From positions 10,201,898-10,265,897 of the forward strand of contig CM021315.1 in assembly GCA_010645155.1 (NCBI GenBank): a DNA stretch of 64,000 bases, read 5' to 3'. The notes beneath the pieces are model-generated. The model made no database searches. It worked only from the letters and a program-made list of their open reading frames with translations, and was not told the origin of the DNA. This DNA comes from Tigriopus japonicus. Lineage: Eukaryota; Arthropoda; Copepoda; Harpacticoida; Harpacticidae. Of the stretch, positions 37,492-50,476 are shown in pieces. How positions within the stretch are numbered: position 1 is the stretch's first letter; every line of letters begins with the position of its first letter. The position numbers were made by a program, and so were the translations under genes.

Positions 37492-37497
37492 AATAAA
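37492..37497 (+). promoter_or_regulatory. Candidate poly(A) signal of the Ig gene
   Basis: AATAAA on the plus strand, 112 bases after the Ig gene stop at 37380 and before the subunit H stop at 37591. It is the first AATAAA after the stop. Confidence 0.5.
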
Positions 37498-37590
37498 AAT
37501 TGACACTAAATCGCTTCATCCTCCTCTTCTTCTCTTATTTTGCTCTCGTCCATCGGATTGAAACGCTTGAAATCAGAACCTTCCTCCAAC

Positions 37591-40500
37591 TTAACTGGCC
37601 TTAATGGGAAGTGGAGTGCCTTTCTTGACTTGCTCCTTTTCCAATTGACGTCCCAAATACTCCCTGGAACATAATGGATCACTCGCCGTGAACAGGGAAG
37701 TCATGTTTGAACGGTTGAACACAATCAATATACCCACCAGTTGTGCACCATTAGCTTTTGAACGGCCAAGAGTGCCTCGTAACGCACATTCGGGTCCTCG
37801 TGAGCCAATAAACTCATTACGATCGTCTTACCACCCAATTGTTCCAAAACGCTGCAAGAGAGATTTATTTATGGGTGGTCCACACAAGAGAGGAAAGAAG
37901 GTTTTTAATCAAAGAGCCATTCTGGGATTTGTTATGTATTGGTGGCCACCTGTCACCAACATGATTCACGACAACTTTGCTACCTTTCTTCGGCCTTCTC
38001 AAGGAAAGTAGCAGCTTGATGACTGAGAATAATTCTTGAAAGTCACCGAAGAAAACCTAGACGAACCTCGTTTGAGGGAGCTAAGAGGGACCAAATTAAA
38101 TCCTCAACAAGGGTTTTGATATTAAAAAGCAAGAGCGAGAAGCCGTGTGAGTACAAACCACCCTGAGGCTAACCATGGAACCGTATTCAATGCATATATA
38201 ATGTCCCTGAGATATGCGATTTGGTATGTGTACTAGACTTATGCCTACTCGTTCGTTTTGAAAGCCACTCGCTCACTCCCTCAAGCAAAAGAAAGCTCAA
38301 TATGCCTATTATTTACATCCTTTTTGGGCAAATATCAGTTCTTAGACGTCGGCAAATTTCCGCTCAAAGCTGAGATGAAACTCAACAAGCTTCCATCAAA
38401 TATCAATTTAACAATTCATGCTTGAACGACTTTAATTTTTAGGCAACGGTCGTCAGGGAGTTCAGCTCTCTTCATTCTCTTCCTCTTCCAAAATTCGGCC
38501 TTTCATCATCATGAATGGAAATGGTTTGGGGTCGAGAATGTCTAGTCTTCTGAATACTGTTCAACACATGTATGTCTGAATGAATGAATAGAATGAAATT
38601 GGACGGATAAGGAGCACTCACTGTTTCCCACGGGAATAATGGCGCACATATTCGCCGAGGTCGAAAGAGGCCACGCTCAAAACCAGCGGATCCTTGGTGG
38701 TCTCCAAGAGATGGATCAGCATCTTCAGGAGCTCGTAGTTCTTGTCGTTCAATCGGTGAGCATTCTCACGCCAAAACTTTTCAGATCGATGAACCGGTGA
38801 CCATTCCAATCGGCCCGAATGCACCTCAGTTACATACTCATCGTAGGAACTGGAACATATGTTTGGTTAAAATATCAATTTGTTCAGATCGGACATAATA
38901 GAGTGAGCAAAAATGCTAATAAAATTAAAAATTGTGACAAAATGAGAGGAAGAATTAGGACAACTTTAATATATTTTAGTAATATTAATAGTAACCATAA
39001 TTTAGAGGGTCCTCTGATGAGTGCCTAAATTAAGGATGTCTTTCTCCAAACAAGAAAATGTGAATAATTGTGCGGGGGGGGGGCATTATTAATTCTTCAA
39101 TAAAAAAAATTAGCCAATTTTGACCAAGTATTACTCCAATTGTTTATGTTCGTTATGACTTGAGCGGAGACTTAAAAAATTTCCTGAAAATGTAAAAAAA
39201 ACCGTTTTTTTTTTTTTGCTACATACAATTCATTTCTAACTTATTTAGCATTTTCTAGAAATCTAAGGAGGAAAAAACTTTCTTTCGAGTTTTTCAGACC
39301 CCCAAAAACTTTTTTGTTCATTTTTAATTCGACCTAAAAATGGTCATTTTTTAGGTGCAAGAACAAGTCCAAAAAATTCAACCTAAAAATCGAGAAAAAC
39401 AAATTGACAAATAACTGACCAAGAAAATATGGCTGATTCAGTAACAAGCGGAGACGAAATAAATCTTTTTTGCCCATTTCTCGCTAAAACAGCAGTTCTA
39501 TTGGCCACATTTTTACAACTTTTTAGCTCCTCTAATTATAACCATTTAAGTAATGTCTCAAGAGCGATTCTTGTTTTAGAACGGGATACCAATATGCGAC
39601 AACCCTGCAGATACTCTCCCCATTTTCCTTCTTCGTCATCTTGTGTATTTTATGGTCAAGTTTGTGCTCCGTTTTTGCTAGCAAGAAATTCGGACCGAAA
39701 AGGTTTCTACTTCTAAAATCCCAAGGTTTTCGACCCACTCAACTTCAATAAGCAATGTGCGTGGTTGAACACCGTTGTTTCCGTGTTGCTCTTTTTCCCA
39801 GGAGCCTCTTGATCCTTTGTAGATTCAATCCGAGGGCTTCAGAGATTGCCTCATGCATTTGAAATGATCCCCCCAGGCCCAAAACAGACAGCTCCGAAAT
39901 GACTACCGACACTTTTCGAGACACACAGTGCTCACAGAGAAACTAATTTAAACATTCAACTGGATCTGCTCAACACTTTGATCAAAGCAACATATTTCCA
40001 CACCCAAAAAGTTTGGGCATTCTTTCAACTGATGATTGGTCGGTGTGCATTTCCTGATATCTTCCAATATCCAAGAGAACCAATAGTGCGAGAAAGAATG
40101 GATCCTTTTGACTACGTTACCTGAGATCATGAAGCGAGGCTTCCATTTTCTCCTTGAGGAATTCCATATCGGCCTGAATATCCTCGTCGTCAAACTTTCT
40201 CTGCTCAATGAATTCCAGTTGCTTCATAACTTTGCATTGAACCATGGAAATGCAGTTCTCCTTCACGATCTGGGCATCATCAGGTTTCTCAATCAGATTC
40301 TGCGGGAAACAGGCACATATAATGAGTAAGATAACTTCGTTTTAAGCTACTAAAATAAGTCTAATTCTCACCCTAAAAACGGCCAAGATTATCCTGCTCA
40401 CTTTCTCCTTTTGAGCATCTGCCAAGATATCAGCCAAAATGGGGATCACGCCAAACCTTTAAATAGAACAACAAAGGCAATTCTTCATTAGAGGACTTGA

Positions 40501-43500
40501 CAGGCATGAGTGCTAATGAAATGAAAGATGGATTGGGGAACACGAAAATAGGAAAGAAAGAAAGAAGGGTGGCCATGACACGGTCACGGAAAACGGTTTT
40601 GAGACTCCTTCACACGCCTCATGGTGAATATTCATTGGATATCGTGACCAACCAGAACAACTCCTGTATTCAAAGGAACACTTTTTGTTAAAACTAAGGC
40701 AAATGTTTTCATATTTTTAGGTGATAATGTCTCAGATTGCACATGGACTTGGTAGCAAAGTGAGTGATTTGGGGCGATTCTCTTGGCATCTGCTTGATTA
40801 CATATGGAAATTCTTGGTGCATTTATTTCCTTAAGGCAAATAACCTCGGGACTAAGCTGATAAATAATGCATGGGTGCGGAATAATGCATTAGCAAGGGA
40901 CAACGAACGTGATTGCCTGACACGGCATTGATTTTAGGTGGGAAATCCAGTTTCAAACCAAGTATCAAACCATTTGTCAACCAAAAATCACCTAGCGAAT
41001 AAATTGAGTATGATTTGTATTAGGTAAAACACGAACGCGGCATTATTAAAACAAGTATTTTGAATTGAATGAGAGTCATTAAAAAGCAAATTTACTAAAA
41101 TATTCGATTCGAATATAGGGTCGAATATGACAAAGTTGAAAGATATTCGAAAGTCAAGTGCAGTTGGTGAGTGTTTTCAAATATCAATGAGCGACTTCAT
41201 AATGAATGATAAAATATGGCTGACTCAGAGCTTTAGGATAAATGTAAAACTTTCAAAATCTAGGAATCTTTGACCACCTTTTGGAAATGTATTTAGCCAT
41301 TTGGGAATTTCTTAAACACACAATGCTTAGCTTTTAGCAGAAGAACAATCACTTACTTGTGAAGTTTCTCAGCAATGTCGGCGTTGAATGTCAATACCCA
41401 AAGACAGAAAGAGAGCTGGTATTGGATCTGGAAGTTGACACGACCAGACAAAACGGAAACCACGGTGGAAATCCCGTCTAAATGCACGAAGGCCTTGCGA
41501 TAGTCGTCAATGCGAAGCATCATTTGAAGGCAACGGGCCACACTTTGGATGTATTCATTACCCTGATGGCAAAATGGAATTATACAGAATAAATAGGGTA
41601 TGCCGAAATGGACTAATTCGAGGAGTTGAAAGTGCCAAATTTGCGGATAATGAATGTACCGGGTGATTCACCCTGGCTGTAAATCAGGAATAGCTAATCT
41701 CACGAAAATGTACAAAGCTCTAAAAGACACGGAAGATAATAATTCGTAAGGTGCATGTGGTTTTATTCCTTTTGTGCCGTCTTATTTCAATTTTCACCGA
41801 ATTTCGAGAAGGAGAACAAATCCGTAGTCACAAACGGTCTGTTTTTAAAACAGAACCTTCAAGGTAAAGTCATCGCTTGCATATTGAACTGAGCTTTTCC
41901 TGCCAAGGGTTTTACATTCATATGATATGAAGATGAGGTTCATATAAGGTTGGTTTCAAGCTCAAGTTATAGATGTTATGATCAGCTGTCCGGTTTTCTT
42001 TTGGAACAAAAGCAAATTACAATTACTCAAAAATAAACTCTGAAAAATATTTTGGAAACTTAATTCTCGAGATCAAAGCTTTTCCTTGATTGATGTTCAG
42101 AGAGCTAGGGTTGGACCATCTCCGGGAACTATGGACTCTTTTTTTGCCTAAAAAGAGCAAGCTAATCCATCAATTAATAAATTGAAACAAATTTTGTCAT
42201 TTTTTAGCATATATGAACACAATCCAAAATGAGATCAAACGTCAAGCACCAAGTTTGATAACGTTTTCAATCAAGAAAAATCTCGCATACCAACATTTTA
42301 GCATAAAATCACGGGATATCTTTGAGGAAAATATCCATGAACAATGTTTACCGGAGCTCGAAGTTGATCCTTGAGCCAAGTTAGGTAGAATTGCAGATCC
42401 GATCCAGTCATAAGCTCTCGAGACCAACAAGCCATCTTGGCAATAACTCTCGAGGTCATGTTCATGATGAAGCCCATGGGACGATTCAACAAGTTCAAGA
42501 AATGAACCCAAACGGACTCATTTCGTGAAGCCGCATATTGCTTGAACAGATCCACTCGCGATTTGTCTTCCTAAAACAAAATCAAATAATACGATAAACA
42601 TGATCCTTGGCTGAAAAGAGGAAAATGTTTCTTGTGTCTGCCACAAACCTGAAGAAGGTCGTCCAAAAGAGTCAAAAGATACTGAATGGTCTGGTCCTTG
42701 GAGATGAGGTTCAACAAGTTCACGAAAGTCTTGGCCAACTGCATGGGATTCTCCCTGACCACCGCTTCACGTGCGCGATGATCAGGGATATCAATGCGGG
42801 AAATGAACTTGAAATCCTCCTCGCCGATCACATTCGAGCTAAATAAAAGCCAAGATTAATCATATTTTAAATAGTATTTAGCACGACAAGAACATACAGG
42901 GGTCCCAGAAAAAAACTTTGGCAAAATCTCGTTTAATGTTTAGGACCATAGCTACTAAGGATCTGCGTTCAATGGGACGTGCACAAAGGTGCACAAGGTT
43001 GCTCAAGTGAGCGTTTTAAATCATTCCGCAAGTAGTAAAACAGGGCTGTTGGCTGTGCTGGGTTGCTCGGCCCATTTTGGCAAACTCAATTCATTTCAAT
43101 CCTAACATATATTCAATGAGTCTAGGTGATCGCTATTTTACATTTAGATACTTTTCATTACACCTAGTTGATAATATGTTGTTTATCAGGTAGAAAATAA
43201 GATACATAAAATCATGCAGGCCAAGAAAGAGCATGTAAAAAGTATTTCATTTCTTTTCATGGTAAAATTTTTTAAATCTTGGTAATATTGTATGGAGATA
43301 AAATGAGCAAATATGCATTGTTAAATTACTCTTTGGATAGTTGTTCAGTCCTATTTTTGCAGTAGCACAAGGTTGCCTTAAGATCTTATTATGCAATAAC
43401 CCTGAAGGTGATTTTTTTTGTTATTGACCCAACAACAGCCAAGGTATCTTGACATGAAACATCAATCTTTTTGAATACATTCTAATTATGAAATGGCTTG

Positions 43501-45064
43501 AATTTGCCAAAATGGGCCGAGCAACTCGGCACAGTCAATAACCCTGTTTTACCGCAGCGGACTGATTAAAAATACTTACTTAAGCAACCTTTATGCATGT
43601 CCCATTCCGATTGATTTTCACTAATCTTCTCCTGAAGTTTACAAAAAGAGAGCAAAAACATAGTGAAAAACTTTTCATTGGCCGATCAACCGGTTCTTTA
43701 GTCTATTCCACAAACGTCCTTTAATTTTGCAATGAAGTTTTCTACGTTTGTTCCACAAAAGCGAACATTCCTTCTTTCCTGAGGGCAATGAAAAGAAGAG
43801 GAAAATTTTGCATAAAAATATCAGTTTGTCTCTCACCTGTGATAGGATTGCCAATTGATGCGCTGATTTCGGACATCTTGCGCCCGTTGCTGAAGGACGG
43901 ACGTGGCTGAAGAATAGAATCGGTCTGAGGTTCATATTTCGGCAACGATGAGCATCAATCATAGGGGACAATAATCACAGCGAGCGATGTGAAACGAAAG
44001 CCAAACGAAAGCGAAAAGAACAGAGGGAGAAAAAGAAACGAATGAAAGCGACTTACAAAATGAGCGAACAAAGTCTCGCAACTGAATATCTGAAATCATA
44101 AACGCATTCTTTAAAATCATACGAGAAAACATGCAAAAAACCCACAATATATTCAATACCATGGGGATGCCTAAGCTCTTTAAAAGACAGAATCGAAGTG
44201 GGTTTGTTTTAACAACTAAAAGTGGTGCTGCTCAAATGGTTTTGACAGTCATAGCCCAAAGTTGCGGCCTCAATTTACCCTTTCGTAGACGCTTAGATAA
44301 TTAATTTCAGAGAACTGTCGCCTAAATCCGGGTCATATATGGGAGGTTTAGAAAAATGTTACAAAATAATACAAAATAGTTAAAAGACATTCCATTTTGT
44401 AGCAAAATGCCTTGGGCCAACGTGGCTCATTCGATCTTAGTTAACAAAAACAAGCTTAGCATCATTTTTTTTGACTATTTATTGGCCAAGACCCAAGAAG
44501 ATATTTCAATGAACCAAGGTGAAGATCTTTCTTTAATCAAGCTGAGATCGACAGACTTATTGATCACACCTACTTCTCAAGATGTCATCTGGAAGCTTTT
44601 CAATTACTAATATTGGGTGCTGGGGGTCGAAGGTTCGAACCTCGCCCGTTCAAAGACGCTACCCTTCATGTAAAGCAATCCGATATCCAAAAATATGTCC
44701 GGAATCAGCCAGGTTTTCCGTCCATGAGTCTGGAACAGCGTCTAAAAATTGCTTGGGGAAAATTGCAAGCTAAACTAGTGCGCTAACCTCGACACCAAAC
44801 TTGACAACAATTAATCGATGTACATTTATATAAAGTTGTGTTCCCCATGCCCATCAAGGCCTGCTTTTTAGTTAGCAGAGGTGATCCAATGGGTCTGGTG
44901 CCATTGGAGAAAACTATCAAACTCCTGGATTAAGGTCCAGAATGATTTTCGTCCTCGGAGAATCTCGGATCAACCTTAAGAAGGTCACTTGGTGGGACTG
45001 ACTGACCTCCTTTCTCGATGTCCTCGGGCATATTTCCGGCCAGGATGGACTGCACTTGGGTCAT
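37591..45064 (-). CDS. ATP6V1H: V-type proton ATPase subunit H
   Basis: Regulatory subunit of the V1 sector of the vacuolar proton pump; it couples V1 to V0 and silences ATP hydrolysis in free V1. Ten exons join in phase: 45064-45007, 43906-43837, 42838-42649, 42570-42352, 41562-41357, 40456-40372, 40299-40121, 38849-38622, 37851-37738, 37663-37591; 473 residues, close to the 483 of human. Family blocks seen in order: INWQSYH (36-42), [21 protein letters not shown] (82 onward), [17 protein letters not shown] (144 onward), [18 protein letters not shown] (187 onward), [19 protein letters not shown] (346 onward), [12 protein letters not shown] (400-411), [21 protein letters not shown] (433-453). 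The protein is built of HEAT/armadillo-type helices, with no signal peptide, and acts in the cytosol at the membrane. The start is the only ATG ahead of the first block. Intron 2 (43836-42839) carries a foldback element. Complete and very sure. Confidence 0.95.
42971..43606. repeat. Foldback element with 115-bp arms in V-ATPase H intron 2
   Basis: The left arm (42971 to about 43090) and right arm (about 43495-43606) are inverted copies. Matches include AATGGGACgTGCAcAAAGG, gtaaaacaggg, gttgctcggcccattttggc and their inverses near 43601, 43545 and 43508. The spacer of about 400 bp is AT-rich and has no gene. No target-site duplication was seen. Confidence 0.85.
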
Positions 45065-45440
45065 GATGATTGAGCGGGCGGCTGGCTCTTTGAACAAGAT
45101 CGAGAAAACACACCCAATCCGGATTGAAACGCCCTCTTGGAACCGTTGATGTGTATGGAGTGTGTGTACTAGTCAGAACGAAGGAAGGAAGGAGGTCTCG
45201 TGACTGACAGACAGACTGAACAGTGGACACTGACTACATACAGTTCATAACAGAAGTGCTCGTGATTAGAGTATGGATAAATGCTAGGTTGCGTGAGTTG
45301 AGGGGAATTGGTTGGGTTGATGATATATGTATGTAGATTTTGGCGTCAGATGAGCAAAATAGTTTGATTGAGGTCTCATAACATTTTTTTTAATTAATTT
45401 TAGCCCATATTTCTTGGTGTTTGCTTGTATATGTGGATAT
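45065..45440. other. V-ATPase H upstream region
   Basis: 5' flank of subunit H. I see no TATA box. A short gaaggaagg run lies near 45180 and gacagacagac near 45207. The promoter is probably within the first 200 bases but cannot be placed. Confidence 0.35.
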
Positions 45441-46511
45441 ATGAGAAATCTCTGTTTAAGAAATTTTCACGATATAAGAAACTTTTCCGTGCTGACCAAA
45501 ATTTTACTAGATAAGAATTCTCGATATGAGAAATTTTTCATTTCTCCGCAATCTCGAAATAAGAAACATTCTCAAAGTATTGGCCTATTTCTCTTGCTTA
45601 AATTGGTCACAAAACAAAACAAAACGAAGCATTTCTAAAGGGATCAATTTAGTACTTCCATATTTTGCGCTTTTTAGGGTGCCTTTTGCTCACTTTTTGG
45701 GGCTCTCGTCTTCTTTTGAAAAAAACAACTTGCCCTTTTCAAGTTTCAGTCAAAAGAACGAAAAATTGTGTTTTGAACCCCAAAATCGTTAAAAATTGAC
45801 CAACATGCCACTCAAAAATAACTATTTTAATGACATTAACTTAAAAAAAAATATTTTGTCGACATATATAAAAAATAGTGTAAGCCCATTTTGCCAACAA
45901 ATTTGCAATGCTTAAGAGTGAAAAAAAATTGTGTCTGCCAAAGCAAAACCTAGTGGAAAATAAGCAATCCAAGGAAGTGTCTTGTGAACCCAAAAAAAAT
46001 CTCTCAAATTTGAGGTTATTTAATGTCAAACTGAGAATAAAAGATTTGCAGTTGAGATATTCCAAAATAAATAGCAAAAAAACTTTGTCAGTATGGAAGC
46101 GTGGAAGGCTCAAATTTTTTAAAAAGTTGTTTGTCCCTGTATAAGTTAAATAATTCACCAATCATGATGACAAAATTGTACTTTCTTCTTTCATATTTTC
46201 TGTCAAATTGAGATTGAAACAAGTTCTTGAGCTTTTTTAATTGAGATATAAATGCATGCACTTGTAATGTAAATTTGTGTGTTTAAATAACTATTTTTAA
46301 AGCTAAATTTTTGAGTCATTGTCGGATTTTGTTGTTTAATTAAAAGTAAGCCTATATGGCTATATAAAGGTGAGGTAAACTCCTCTGGTAGTTTCCTTGT
46401 ATTTTTTATCGTTTCTTGAGCCAATTTTCTTGAGTTTCGATGTAGGAAAAATCTCGATATAAGCAACATTTTGCCGCTGACAGAAAAGTTTCTTAAAATG
46501 AGATTCGACTG
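45441..46511. mobile_element. Possible pogo/Tigger-like element (ends only)
   Basis: The right end, read inverted, starts CAGTCGAATCTCATTTTAAG followed by AAACTTTTCTGTCAGC and ends against a TA, as in pogo/Tigger elements. The left end near 45441 carries a diverged match (tctgtttaagaaattttc, then aaacttttccgtgctgacc) with further gaaat/gatatgagaa motifs. The 1-kb interior has no long frame. Non-autonomous or decayed; class inferred from the ends. Confidence 0.4.
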
Positions 46512-46951
46512 TATTAGGGACGGGAAAAACAGGCAAATAAACATAAGCTTTTACTTACCAAAAGCAGCCCAAAATTGCAAAGTGTAAAAAAGTACAAAAG
46601 AAGATTAAAATTGCAAAAAAAATGAAAAAAATCGTTAAAAACTGAATTCCCTTCAACTAAAAGCCTCGGATACTGACTCGTCTTACCCATTTTTCAATTT
46701 CGATGAAGTCAACCAAAGAGGTAAGGTAAGTTGGAAGAGCTATATATAAAACACACAATGTACAGTACATACAACTTTTAAAAAGAAAAGTTTTCAAATC
46801 TCTAGAAAAAAACTTCCAAAAGGTGACAAAAAATATGCAGCAAATTTTCAGCAATTTGAATATTTTGGGCTGAATTCGTGAAAAAAGCGGAAATGAAAGC
46901 GGAAAATGCAAAAAGGCAGAAATAAACTCATCTTACCAATGCTGCTGATAT

Positions 46952-46987
46952 GTAAAGGCTTTATATACCTGTATATAAAGCCTTTAC
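46952..46987. repeat. Perfect 17-bp hairpin
   Basis: gtaaaggctttatatac and its exact inverse gtatataaagcctttac, with a two-base loop ct. It lies in an AT-rich spacer and could be a MITE core or a cruciform site. Confidence 0.9.
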
Positions 46988-47693
46988 TGATATGATACGT
47001 ACCGCCAGAACTAGCGATATATAATCTCAGTCTTGAATATCCCAGAGCTAAGGAGGCATTTACAGGAGTGATCTTAAGAAAACGTGCCTCTCACGAGCCA
47101 ATTCTTCATTAGTACTAGAGCGCTCTATTATAGCGCTCTAATTAGTACCACAAAAAAGTAAATAATCCTCCACCATAAACAATTTAAGGATAATTAAATA
47201 CCAAGTTTTGAGGAAAGGAACCAACCTCTACTGAAAGACTAAAAGGTGTCAATTATGATGGTAAAATCTTGTGTTGTGTCTCCCCTTCATCAACGCAAGT
47301 ACCTGAAAATGTATCATAAAACCTATGTTTTATAGAGATGGAAAACATGAAACGGCGACAACTGGAGAAAAAGAGAAGCCCGAAGAAGAGGTAAATTTGA
47401 AAAGTGCGACATCTGAAATTAAAAGCAACTCCGGTCATTGTACCGTAGCGGATCTGTTAGAGAGTTGCAATCGATTTTGCAGGTGCTTATTAGTGATGGC
47501 CTGAAAGAGCTTTCGGGGGACACTTTAATTTCGATTTCAGTAATGCTTACCAAAACCAAAGCAGACTCGCACTACAAAGGTAGGAGTTTGAGGAAAAAAC
47601 CGGGTTTTTTTGTTCCAAAGACTTCCGTAACAGAATGATTTTCGAATTGAATAAAATAGGATTCTCCTTTTATATCCCGTGGGCAATGTATAT

Positions 47694-47751
47694 TTTTAGG
47701 TCAAGAGCGGACCTAAAAGTGTTCCGCAAGGTTCAATTTTAGGTCCGCTCT
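47694..47751. repeat. Nested snap-back palindrome at the LINE 5' junction
   Basis: Three blocks share one sequence: ttttaggtc (47694-47702), its inverse within aagagcggacctaaaa (47703-47718), and ttttaggtccgctctt (47736-47751). The second and third are perfect 16-bp inverted arms with an 17-base loop. The third block is ordinary coding sequence of the reverse transcriptase (ILGPLL), so the earlier two look like copies made at insertion. Confidence 0.85.
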
Positions 47752-48713
47752 TGTTTATTCTCTTTATTGCTCCTCTCCAGAATTTTAGAACAAAAGCCAG
47801 TATTTCTTCATATGCTGATGACACAAAATTAGTTTGTGGAAGGAATGGGCAGGACTCGAAATGTTTAGTTGAGGACTTGGAGAAGGTCTACTCTTGGGTT
47901 GGCGAGAGTAACATGGCATTGAACGGGATGAAATTCCGCACAATGACGTATGGGGCGTCAAAATTAGATGTTCCGCTCAAAGACAATGGAGGTTGTGATA
48001 TTGAGCAGGTATCGTCCATGAGAGATTTGGGAGTTGTCGTCCAAGATGATGGAAAGTTTGATGAGCATATCCAGTTGAAAATGGGGAAGGCATTTCAAAC
48101 GTGCGGCTGGATCTATCGCACTTTCAAGTCCAGAGATAATATTACGATGCTAACTCTGTACAAGTCGATTGTTCAGCCGCATCTTGAATATGCCTCACCC
48201 ATTTGGGATCCAATGAGTTCAGCAGGTTTGCAAAAGGTCGAGCAGGTCCAAAGATGTTTTACTAGGAACATCACGGGAATGAGAGAGCTCTCGTATTGGG
48301 AGAGGCTCCAGAAGTTAGGGTTGTACTGTACTCAGAGAAGGTATGAAAGGTATCTGATACTGTATGTTTTCAAGAGCATTCATGGGCTCTGTCCTAACCC
48401 AGGATTTGAGATCAGTTGTAGCGATCGTAGAGGTTTTACGTGCGCTCTGAGAGCACCTCCAAATCCTAAGGAATCAAGGCTAATTCGAACAATGAAGTCC
48501 TCCTCTCTTCTTTATCGGGCTCCTTCATTGTTCAATTTGTTGCCTATTTGCCTTCGTCGGGAATATGTAGGAGCTGATCCTCTAACAGCATTTAAGGCAG
48601 GATTGGACAAATTTTTAAAAACTATTCCTGACCAACCCACCATTCAAGGGTTGTATAGATCTGCCAACAGTAACTCATTGGTAGATCAAATTTCAATAAA
48701 CATTAATTATTGA
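47703..48713 (+). mobile_element. 5'-truncated non-LTR retrotransposon (LINE) with RT C-terminal part
   Basis: The open frame runs on from SVPQGSILGPLLFILFIA (motif B region) through SYADDTKLVCG, which holds the catalytic YADD box, then ALNGMKFRTMTYG, and the thumb region LYKSIVQPHLEYASPIWDP and KVEQVQRCFTRNITGM, to a stop at 48711-48713. This is the second half of a LINE reverse transcriptase of Jockey/CR1-like type; motif A, the endonuclease and ORF1 are missing, so it cannot move alone. The frame is intact for 320 codons with no internal stop, so the insertion is young or the open part is conserved. An in-frame stop at 47697 marks the 5' break. The A-rich tail is near 48793. Confidence 0.85.
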
Positions 48714-48814
48714 AACTATAATAATGATTAACTCTCTTTACAGGGAATCCCATTCCTTGTAGCGGTATTAAAAAATCCGCCCCCCTCCCCCCAAAAAAAA
48801 ATTATGTATGTATA

Positions 48815-48869
48815 CAATTTTGTAGTCTGCTCCTTTCGGTTTCGGTCAAGAGCCCTTCTGGTCCATCAC
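48815..48869. repeat. Fragment of the hAT-like family seen at 10441-10563
   Basis: acaattttgtagtctgctcc then tttcggtttcggtcaagagcccttctggtccatcaca is a close match to 10463-10563. It starts directly after the A-rich 3' end of the LINE, so the LINE may have inserted into this element. Confidence 0.6.
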
Positions 48870-50432
48870 AAACTATCTTACAGTATCCAATTACTGTTAA
48901 TGATAAAATTGAAATCCAAGAAGATTTGATGCCTGGGAGTGTTATAAATTGCTTTTTTGTTTCATTTTACTTTGCCTCTGTTTTGACTTACACCCTCAAA
49001 TCAAAAATATGTAAAAGTAAAATAAATGGAGAAAGATGAAAAGGTGGTGAGTGATGAGTGATGACTGATGACTGATTATTAGTAGAGCTTGGATAAAGTT
49101 GCAAAATGTAATTTGCACCAAAAAATGCATTTTTTATATTTATGGTTAAATTTATCAACTTTTCATTTTTCCACAAAAACAGCAACTTTTGGTGTTTTCT
49201 CTGCGTTCGTCAATGTAATCCATTGAAAAGCTTTTTAAATTCGATATTCCACAAGCATATTTCTAGTATGTGAAAATCGTGAAAAAATCGTAAAAAAGCG
49301 CAAATAAAGGTGGCAAGTGCAAAAACAGAAAAAAGAGCTTACGTTACCAAAAATCTTTTGCACGTTTTAGACATGATCCTTAGTGATCAGAAAAGTCCAT
49401 GGCAGTATGCATCGTGTTCATACAATAAATCGCACCTTTGGTCAAAATAATCTTTTTGCTTCAGTAATTGTTAAAATATTGATATTTATCTAAAAAGTAG
49501 CCGACGTGTTCAAAAATCGACGAAAATCAATGAGGAAAATTCACGATTATTTTACTTATCAGGGTTGGCCTAAGTCGTCCAATTTGGAAAAAAAAAGATT
49601 TAAAAAAAAACAAAACAAAGTTAATCGATTATTGTGCAAATGGACTTATAAGAACCCGAGTAGGCAAAATAAATCTTAGATTTTAATTTGAAATATCCAA
49701 AAGGGAAAATCAAATAAAAATCGCTTTGTTTCTGGACGCTGTGTGATTTTTTGGTGTTTTGAAAAACGAAACAAAACTTTGTCAACACTTACTCTCTTCA
49801 CCTTGTTCAAAACAAAGTCCCACTTGGAGATAATGACTCCCTATTAATTTCTGACCACAGAAACATTTTGACACTCGTCAGTTGAAAATACAGAACATTT
49901 GTAATTTATTGGAAATTCCGAGTCTCTGTTTTCCCTAAAATAAAGTTTCTGAGATAATTTTACACCATATTTTCACCATGTTTTCACGCAACCTGCTTTA
50001 AACAAATACATCTCTGATTTCACTGTAAGGCTAATTGCTGCTACCATTGCGAATGATATTGCTTAGATAATGATAAGATGATTTAAAGATATTTTGTATA
50101 TGTATTCTTTGTATATAGGATAAGATATTTTATTCTTGTCGGGTACAAATTTTTAATTATTTACCCATTGAAAGTCATTTTGTTGTTCAGTCCCCCTGAA
50201 CTCCAAACGGTCGAATAACAATCTCCAAGTGATAATAATATTGCAATGAATTCCCTGCGATGGAGTGTCAAGTTATGCAAAATGGGATATTCTCTCGTCT
50301 CGGATGTCCTTGAGGTCTTCTTAATTGCAGGTGCCAATTGCATATGCAAGGTCGCCTTTTTCAGTGAAATTGAGAACAAAATACCTTGAATTCAAAATGC
50401 CGGCTCATTTTTTAATTGTTGCGTGCTAGAAC
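48870..50432. other. AT-rich spacer, no gene
   Basis: Contains the second copy of the dispersed repeat of 4913 (here 49096 onward). No frame of note. Several gaaaaa and tttaaaa runs resemble the sequence around 46560-46920, so old shared repeats are likely. Confidence 0.4.
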
Positions 50433-50476
50433 CAGGGTGGGCATTTTTCGACATCGAGAGCATTTTGGACACCCTA

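Noticed and set aside
44615..44650. Possible tRNA gene because of ggttcgaacct
   Set aside because: The B-box-like word is present, but no A box or cloverleaf lies upstream at the right distance; the word is also a near palindrome.
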